Shown piece by piece: positions 1 to 7,500 of a DNA stretch of 11,792 nt. The position numbers and the translations under genes were made by a program. Where the stretch lies: the NCBI GenBank assembly GCA_028565635.1, contig JAOXYB010050235.1, positions 1 to 11,792 on the forward strand. Reading direction: 5' to 3'. The notes beneath the pieces are model-generated. The model worked only from the letters and a program-made list of their open reading frames with translations, searched no databases and was not told the DNA's origin. How positions within the stretch are numbered: the stretch's first letter is position 1; every line of letters starts with the position of its first letter. Origin of the DNA: Phoronis ovalis. Its lineage: Eukaryota; Phoronida; Phoronidae.

Positions 1-151
1 AATGCCACAATATGTCCGTTTTATACATATGCGGAATAGATCTTCCCTCTAAAATATTATTTTTTCCAGATATGCAGAAACCTGTGTTATTATTACTAGC
101 ATGAAACAAATATTCACTGTATTTTAACTGTTTTTAAAATTTTTATTGTAG

Positions 152-274
152 ATGGCAAACAAACCATCGTTTAAAAAAGTGTACACTTTTTTGACAAGGA
201 AGAAGAGAGAAAAAAATGTACAGACAAGTTTGAGAGTCACAAAAAACAGCACCGTTATGAACATGTATATATGA
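152..274 (+). other. Short open frame behind an acceptor-like site
   Basis: A T-rich tract ending in TTTTTATTGTAG stands directly before an open frame of 40 codons that starts with ATG (MANKPSFKKV...) and ends in TGA. The peptide is basic, with an RKKREK cluster. It could be the terminal exon of an upstream gene, or chance in AT-rich DNA. No family was recognised. The acceptor-like tract is seen directly; coding status is inference and weak. Confidence 0.15.
173..192. repeat. Perfect 20-bp palindrome
   Basis: AAAAAAGTGTACACTTTTTT reads identically on both strands and has no spacer. It lies inside the short frame at 152-274. It could extrude as a small hairpin. No link to a transposon end was found. 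Confidence 0.7.
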
Positions 275-383
275 GATGGAAACCTATTATACCGAGTCTG
301 CAAACGAAACTCTCAGTCAGTTTTTACCTAAAAACACTCATTTTATGGCTTAGAAACAAACAATGCGCACAAATATTTTTATA

Positions 384-559
384 CTAGAAAAGATTAGAGC
401 GAAATGTAAATAGAGATGCTAAATGTAGTGAAACTATTACCTGATGACTATCTTCGGGCTGAGCAAGGTCGAATAATTCCTGAACATCATGAACATTTGC
501 GTTACACTTACTGGATAAGTTTGCTGATTGCATTTGTAACAAATTTCAGCAGGAACTAG
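384..559. other. Coding-like island, open on both strands
   Basis: Within AT-rich flanks, about 430-535 is visibly richer in G and C. On the minus strand a 49-codon frame runs from ATG at 533 to a stop at 384-386. It reads MQSANLSSKCNANVHDVQEL and onward through an acidic stretch to a CAG|GTAATA donor-like site at 441/440. On the plus strand a 47-codon frame runs 416-559, with a hydrophobic patch YWISLLIAFV near its end. At most one can be real. The minus frame has the more ordinary residue mix and a usable donor, so it may be an exon or a transposon-derived fragment. No family was recognised. Confidence 0.2.
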
Positions 560-1254
560 TAAATATTTTGTTTGCTGTTTATTTTCTGTTTCTGTTTAGC
601 TATGCAGTATAATAATAAAATTATACTATCCAGTATATAACTTATTGAATGATTTGCTATGTTTTTTCATGTATAACGATGTATTCATTTTGAGGAGCAC
701 TCAACAGTACTAGTTCTCATTATTCAAAGTAAAAAAATGGTGAAAGAAAGTTATTCCTTACATGCAAACAAAAACAATGACACAGTTCTGAATTAAGCGA
801 TTCTCTTTTCCATCTGCCACCTTATTTTATTTTTTTAATTCGGGGAGATCATGATAATTCTTAATTTAACAACTGTTCGGCACCCTTTTGCCTTCATTGA
901 TTTTCCCAAAAAGGGGATATAATTCTTAGTTATTTAACAGTTTAACAGACATCCAATTCGCCCTTTAAACTTTATACAAACATTTTGACATTATAACAAG
1001 TCATTATAAAATGATAATACCATGTTTACATGTTTAGCCAAACAACTCCCAACGACAGTAAATTGGCACACATGTACACATAACGCTACTGGAAAAAGAA
1101 ACGACTTCTGATATATAGTTCCTTTCACCCAATAGAACACAAATAATTAACCATGTCAAAGTTTGAGTTATATTCAATAACACAGATAAACTCATCGTTT
1201 TTTCCCTTCAAAAATCTACAGCTGAATATATACAATTTTATCTCCCTTATGCAG

Positions 1255-1557
1255 GTTATGGGTGTTACGCGTTTGACCCGGTCGTAGAGCCATCTGACAC
1301 ACACGAGATTGACAGGACAGGGAATATCACCGTTCACTTTTGTCTCGTTTATTGTTCAGCAATGAATTATACATTTACAACAATTGGTCGCCAGTTGACG
1401 GGAAAAGATAAATGTGGCTGCTTCAGTGACGACATAACGAATAATTTAACAAAAATTCCTAACGAACAATGCGATGGCATTGTTTGTTCAGGAGCCGATT
1501 TTCAGACTTGCGGCGGAAATAATGCAATCTACCCTGCAGTGCCGATATATAAAAATG
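1255..1557 (+). CDS. Exon: WSC domain
   Basis: The exon starts after a TTATGCAG acceptor and ends at a G|GTTAGT donor. It is 303 nt long and phase 1 at both ends, encoding one complete module of about 100 residues. It opens with YGCYAFD, the characteristic Gly-Cys-Tyr start of WSC domains. It continues with the CLVYC pair, the CGCF core, the C-x4-C pair (CDGIVC) and a closing CGGNNAIYPAVPIY, matching the usual CGG...(V/I)Y end. Eight cysteines are present, the number expected for four disulfides. WSC modules occur in Kremen proteins, polycystin-1 and fungal wall sensors, where carbohydrate binding is proposed. Here it is the most N-terminal domain visible. Three N-glycosylation sequons lie in it. 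Confidence 0.85.
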
Positions 1558-4500
1558 GTTAGTGTTCTCTAATATGTTTTGTATTTAAGAGATTACGTAT
1601 ATATGCTTTTGGTTCTTTAACTGTCGGACCCTCGTCACTGTTTAAATAAAAATTCGTGAAAAATTCGCATTACATTTTTTTCATATAAAATAAATGTTTT
1701 CTGAAACTTTAACATTCATGGTACGTTATGGTGGTATTTTCAGACTTGTGTATCAACGCACAAAATGTAAATAATTTTTTATGACATCTCATAAAAATCA
1801 TAAGGTACATCCTACAGCAAAATCCTGCGGATCTAAATTGGAGCTAACTACGTTTTTAAGAAGTAAATGATACTTCTATCATTTGTTTTGACCGAATTGT
1901 AAATACTGTGAATAATCTTTGAATTATTAATTAATGTTTAAAAAAAGGTAATGTTTTTATTTGCTAAAAACACTAAATTGATTATATAATCAAAATCAAT
2001 GGTGCAATTTAAAAATGGTCAAAAACAAATTATTGGAGTGTTGATTAGTTGTTAAAAATATAATTTTTTTCTATTGAGTTTTCCTCTAGGATGTACCTAA
2101 CGATTTACATAAGGTGTAATTAAACGCTAATTAAATTTCATGCATTTTACACAATAGTTTTAAAATATCATTATGACATAGCTTGAACGTTAAAGTTTTA
2201 GAAAACATCTCTTTTGAGTGAAAAAAATGTAATGCGGATTTTTCATGAATTTTTATTTAAACAGTGACGAGGGTCCGACTTAGCCTTAATATGCTTACAT
2301 ATTGCTCAGCTATTCCAGTGGGTGTACTACTTATGCTACCGTTGCACACCATTAGAAAGTTAAGTTTTAAAAAAAATAACATCCCGTCTACTACATTATG
2401 AAAAAGTATACACATAGTTTTCATTTCAGCACATATCCACTTAACAAATCCATTATGTCACATAGTACTTTTTTAAGCTTTTCGTAAATAATACTAAATG
2501 TATTTTGTCTGTGCTATTTTAGAATACTACTACTCGCTTATGCCCAGCTGTGAGACATTGCTATTTTACTACGACTTGCCAATTAATAATTACTACATGT
2601 TAGAAGCCGAACCAGAACCGTATAAGGAATTTTGCACGAGTAAGTATTTAAACGAAATATTCATGGTAGGTTTTACATGTGTTGTGTAAATAGAAAGAAA
2701 TCAATCAATGTGTTACTGTGGAAGTCGAATCTCGCTGAAATAAGCTCTTGTGGGAACCAGGTACACGTGGACCAGCAACGACAAATTGTGCCAATCTGGG
2801 AACTGGAGCACAATCACGAAGTACAACCGCTTGTGTTTATATGTGTAGCATGCACTCTTTCAGACGAAATTGAATTATCATTTCTGCAAGTAAAAATAAA
2901 TTATTCCGCCCCCTGGTGTTAGTTGCTACACATGTACCATCATGCACGTTTTCTGTTTCAGCATGCGGTGGAATGCCACATATTGACAATGGCTACGACA
3001 CCAACATAACAATTTCCTACACAGATGATGTTTTTATATTGTATGATTGTGACTATGGTTTCAAATTTTCTGGTGCCAGTAATACATCGTGTTTCAATGG
3101 TACAACTACTTGGACTGAAATGCCTCAATGCGTTCGTGAGTATAACATGATATGAGACAAATGGTCACTGGCTTCATGAACATGTTCACTAATCATATTA
3201 AATATCTCATACATTGGCTGTTTGTACTGCATTAGGATGGTGTCATTTTTTTTTACATAACTTATATACATGTATGTAGGCTTGAAACAATTAAGTGATG
3301 CATTTTTTGTATGTATTCAATTTGTATGGATATGCGTGTATACGTTGTATTCTGTGTGTATGCGTGTGTGCGTGTATGTGGCGGTAAACAGTTTGTGGTT
3401 AAGCATGTACATTCATGTTTGTTGACGGCAGAACAGTCAATGACTTCTGGCAGAATAACTGAAATGTATCGGTAGATACATTATGCAGTAGGTCTAAGTG
3501 TCCAAACTCCAATGCTAAGGTAAGTTGTCTACATTTAGAATATAAGCAACCTTGCACAGCAACCCTAAAAATATAACTGGTGCGACTGAATTATGCAAAG
3601 TCGATAACAGAGATATATTTAGTATCTTTAAGTGGTATATGTAAAGTATCTAGTTCTTGATTCTGGCTAATAACGACGGGATTCAGTATTTTTGTAATTA
3701 CCAAATAAAGAAAATATAGAAATCTCACTTAAAAACGACGAATTATTTTTATTTAAGAGCGTGATTGCGGTGCTCCTCCAAATGTAACAAATGGTGATGT
3801 TGAAGTGAATTCCACGTTTTTTCAATCCGATGCCAACTACACTTGTCATTCTGGCTATGAAATCGATTTCAATGTCACTACATTAAACATAAACTGTCTA
3901 CTGAATGAAACATGGTCTATTATGTCACCTTCGTGTAACCGTAAGTACTACTAAATAGTTTCTGCAAGAGATCACAATACAGCCTTGTTGTTTATATACA
4001 TAAGATAGATATTAGGTCTCCACAAGGAAGTAGTTTAGTAGAGAAGTACATGTACATATATAAAGATAATTTTTGCCAAGTTTCAGCTTTGTATGTGAAA
4101 TAGTTTTTGGCTTAAAATTCGAAAAACACAATTTTTACCCAAAATGGACTTTTTTCGTTGGGATTCATCAATATTAAAGCATTTTTTTTTTTAAATATAT
4201 ACTTTTACATATCTGTCTCTTTATTTTCGTTATGAAAATTAACAAAGAAAGTTATAGTCAAATAACAGTGTTTTTTGTATCGCTAGTCTTTGAGCGAAAC
4301 AAAACATTTCATTTCAATTTAATCTTTTGATTACTTACTACTTACATTTTGTTACGATCTAATTTTTTGATTTCTTATTAATTTATTACAAAACAGCAAC
4401 TTGAAACATATAACATCTTACAAGTTACAAGTAAAAGTTGGTAAATTAAAAACCTTGTGGAGACGTCTACTGATTCTTCCAAATGTGTGAGGCACTTTTG

Positions 4501-7500
4501 ATTTTAATTATAGCCGTGGATTGTAATGAGATACCAACTGTACTGAACAGTACTGTTGACCCGACACATTTAACTACATATCCGTCGATTGTGAACTACA
4601 CGTGTGACGCTGGATACTACGCTGTAAACAACTTGAGTTTTGTACAATGCAGAGAAAATGCTACTTGGTCAAATGAACCTGTTTGTTCTCGTGAGTTATT
4701 TTTACATAAAAATGTGAACTATTTCCATTATAAAATTACATTCATGTAAATATTACTCGTTACCGCAGTGTTGATGATCTGCACATAATCCTGTTTCTTC
4801 TATTATAAGTTTGTATAACAATCTCCTAGGTTGAATAGCATCTATTATTATTATTCGACTTTCATATTTATATGTATATGTCTCTTACTAGTATCAGATA
4901 AATTTACTTTAATGTGCTTGGATTTCAGGTGTAAATTGTAGCATTATTCCTACATTAATGAATGGCAATTACACTGGTATGGATACCTTGTATACGGATC
5001 AGATCACGTATCAATGCAATGCTGGATTTGACCTTATAGGCGAGACATTTATCACTTGTCAGACAAATGGTACATGGACTCTGCCTCCTACATGTCAACG
5101 TAAGTGTTGTAAACGGCGTTGCGTGAAGTACTTGCATCTTTGCACAATGTAGATGCAATAAGCATTTATTTTTCAAATTAAAACATTAAAAAAATGTATT
5201 TATTATATACTTACTATTTTAGACAGTTTAGATACATTGATAACATCAATATTGGGTTTAATTTTACGTTTGTCAGTGGCAAGAGAAACTGTTTATTGCA
5301 ATACAAACTATTATTTAATCACATGTTCTCTTTTTATAATATAGCGAAAGACTGTGGACCTCCACCAGATGTCGCCGAAACCACATTTTCAGTTAACACA
5401 ACTTACTTTACGAGTGTAGGCAACTACACATGCAATGAAACAGGATATTATATCATTGGCCGGCACAATATTTCCTGTCAAACAAATGGTAATTGGTCTA
5501 CAGGTCCAAGTGGCTGTCAGATTTATGATTGTGGTCCGCCTCCTAACAAAATGCATAGTCTTAGATTGTACAACTCCACCACTTTTCACGCAGAGGCTGT
5601 GTATTCATGTGAACTAGGATATGACCTCAATGGGAATTCAAAAGTTGTCTGTGGATATGGAAATTGGGGTCAAACCCCAAACTGTACAATCAAACATTGC
5701 GGTACAAAACCTAACATTTCTAATGGAGTTTCTAGTGGACCAAATTCTACCATTTACGGGACACTTTTAAATTTCGATTGCTTGGAAGGATATGACTTGG
5801 TTGGCAATGTAACGGTCGCATGTAATGTTGACGCTATTTGGGAACAGGCTCCAGAATGTGTAATAAAGAACTGTGGACAAATCCCCACTATTGCCAACGG
5901 CTCTTATTCTGGTAGTATGACAACTTACGGTGCAAAGGTGAACTACTCGTGTAATTTTGGCTACAGACTTATTGGTAATGACTCAGTGCTCTGTACTTCT
6001 AGTGGACTGTGGACTGAAGTTCCAGAATGTGAAATAATTGGGTGTAATAACGTTGTTGCAGTTGCCAATGCGATTATCACACCGCAGCCATATTCAAAAA
6101 ATTTACCAGGATCTACTTTCTCGTACACATGCAATACAGGGTATAATATGTCGGGAAATGATACGGTAATATGTCAATTAGGTGGTACATTCACTACTCC
6201 TCCAGAATGTCGTATCCGTAACTGTCCTAAAGTACCAGTGGTATCTAATTCAGAACCGTCAGGGAATAAGACGCATTACGGTTATAATGTGACCTATGTA
6301 TGCAACGCGCCTTATTCTTCATTTGGCAACAACCCAATCACATGTCAAGCTGATGGTAACTGGACGAGTTCGCCTAGGTGTGAAATTCATACAACAACGA
6401 CACCGGCACCGACGTACGAACCTTGCACTGAAGTGGGTATGTTATTTTTCTTCTGCATATGCATACCATGTACATTATTTCAGTCTATGTATTAAAAGTA
6501 GATAGAGGACATGAAAATCTAAGTACTATACGACATTACTTCTTTTATGTGAAAATGTTAAGACTAATTTAATTTCATTACTTTCCTATCCTTTAGTCAA
6601 ACAAGTGGAAGACCCATTTGCATTAGAGCCCAATATCACTGTGAACGTAACAGAAGAAGGGGAATGGGAAATGACATACATAAAATGCCAAGAAGGCGAA
6701 AACAGCGTGTCCAAGCTTCGTGTTGTATTTGGGTGTGCATATTTAAATAAGGAAGAAGGATACATATGGTCGGATTTGTTCTGCTTCGGTAAATTGATTT
6801 AATTATTCGACAATCTAATGTTTAATGCGTTCAACTGTTGCAAATGAAACACGTAGTTTTACTTCTAAATTGCACCGTTTTGTGATTGTAATATATATAG
6901 TACATGTAAGCCTTCAACATTTCTGTTAGCTACCATGCCCGGGGGATGACAGTGAGAACAGTCTATTAGCGCAAAATTTGTACCCTTTTTGTTCCCAATG
7001 CGCTCAAAATTCTAAGGGACCTTTTTATCCGGCAGTATTCAAGTTGAGAAAACAGATAGAAGCAATTAACCATGTCTTTGAGCATCTTTTTTTCGAAACA
7101 AAGCGACATCTGAAATCTATATCTTATTTCAGGCAAATCAAAAAAACATCCTCTTATTATTTTCGAAACCAAATTTTTGTTTTTATTAGATTCTTGAGTA
7201 ACTTTGTACCCTTTTCATTCTGTAGATCCTATCTAACTTCTGAAAAGTATAGCCTACCCTTTCATCCCGTTTTTTGTAACGTACATGTGTACCCAACTAT
7301 TCTAACTGTTACTCTCCCGGATTGCCATGCCTTTCCTTTTTGGGTTTGTACCTCTATTATCAAGCCCTATAAAACGCATTGTTACAGCTTAATTTCATAC
7401 CATCTGGATATCCAGCTTTTTATACCGCCACACTTGTATGCTACCAAATCAATTTACAAATACTATTTTGCATTGTTGTTGCAGAGAGACCAAGACGCAG

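Larger units (their letters stand above)
1..1254. other. Upstream region without a confident gene
   Basis: This AT-rich stretch precedes the first recognisable exon. The next exon begins inside a codon, so an earlier exon encoding the start codon and signal peptide must exist. I looked for an ATG followed by a hydrophobic run and a phase-1 donor and found none that convinces, so that exon probably lies left of the window. What can be seen is a short frame after a good acceptor-like tract (152-274), a GC-richer island with open frames on both strands (384-559) and a 20-base palindrome (173-192). No RNA gene was recognised. Confidence 0.6.
1623..2279. mobile_element. Foldback/MITE-like element in WSC-exon intron
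   Basis: The two ends are inverted copies beginning GTCGGACCCTCGTCACTG. By hand alignment the outer 91 bases (1623-1713 against the reverse complement of 2189-2279) differ at about 8 positions, and the first 58 at only 2. Weaker inverted similarity runs on inward. A block reading GGTACATCCTA near 1804-1814 pairs with TAGGATGTACC near 2088-2098, and another block with the core TTTGTTTT(T)GACC appears in both arms near 1880 and 2020. The centre is AT-rich and non-coding, so the element is non-autonomous. No clean target-site duplication is visible: the flanks read TTTAACT and TTAGCCT. Superfamily not assigned. Confidence 0.85.

Noticed and set aside
12-104. Short frame ending in a leucine-rich MQKPVLLLLA, resembling a signal peptide
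   Set aside because: It stops at TGA immediately, with no usable phase-1 donor to join the WSC exon.
2677-2922. Open frame of 81 codons overlapping the candidate split-CCP exon
   Set aside because: It is in a different frame from the one that yields the CCP-like KLC/SGNWS signature, and it crosses expected splice sites without any recognisable motif.
4016-4464. Helitron or LTR interpretation of this insertion
   Set aside because: There is no hairpin with CTRR end, no direct terminal repeats and no coding sequence. The inverted ends fit a TIR element better.
4955-5176. Minus-strand frame opposite a CCP exon
   Set aside because: It is antisense to a well-supported CCP module and carries no motif. 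The same applies to the minus-strand frame at 5389-5589.
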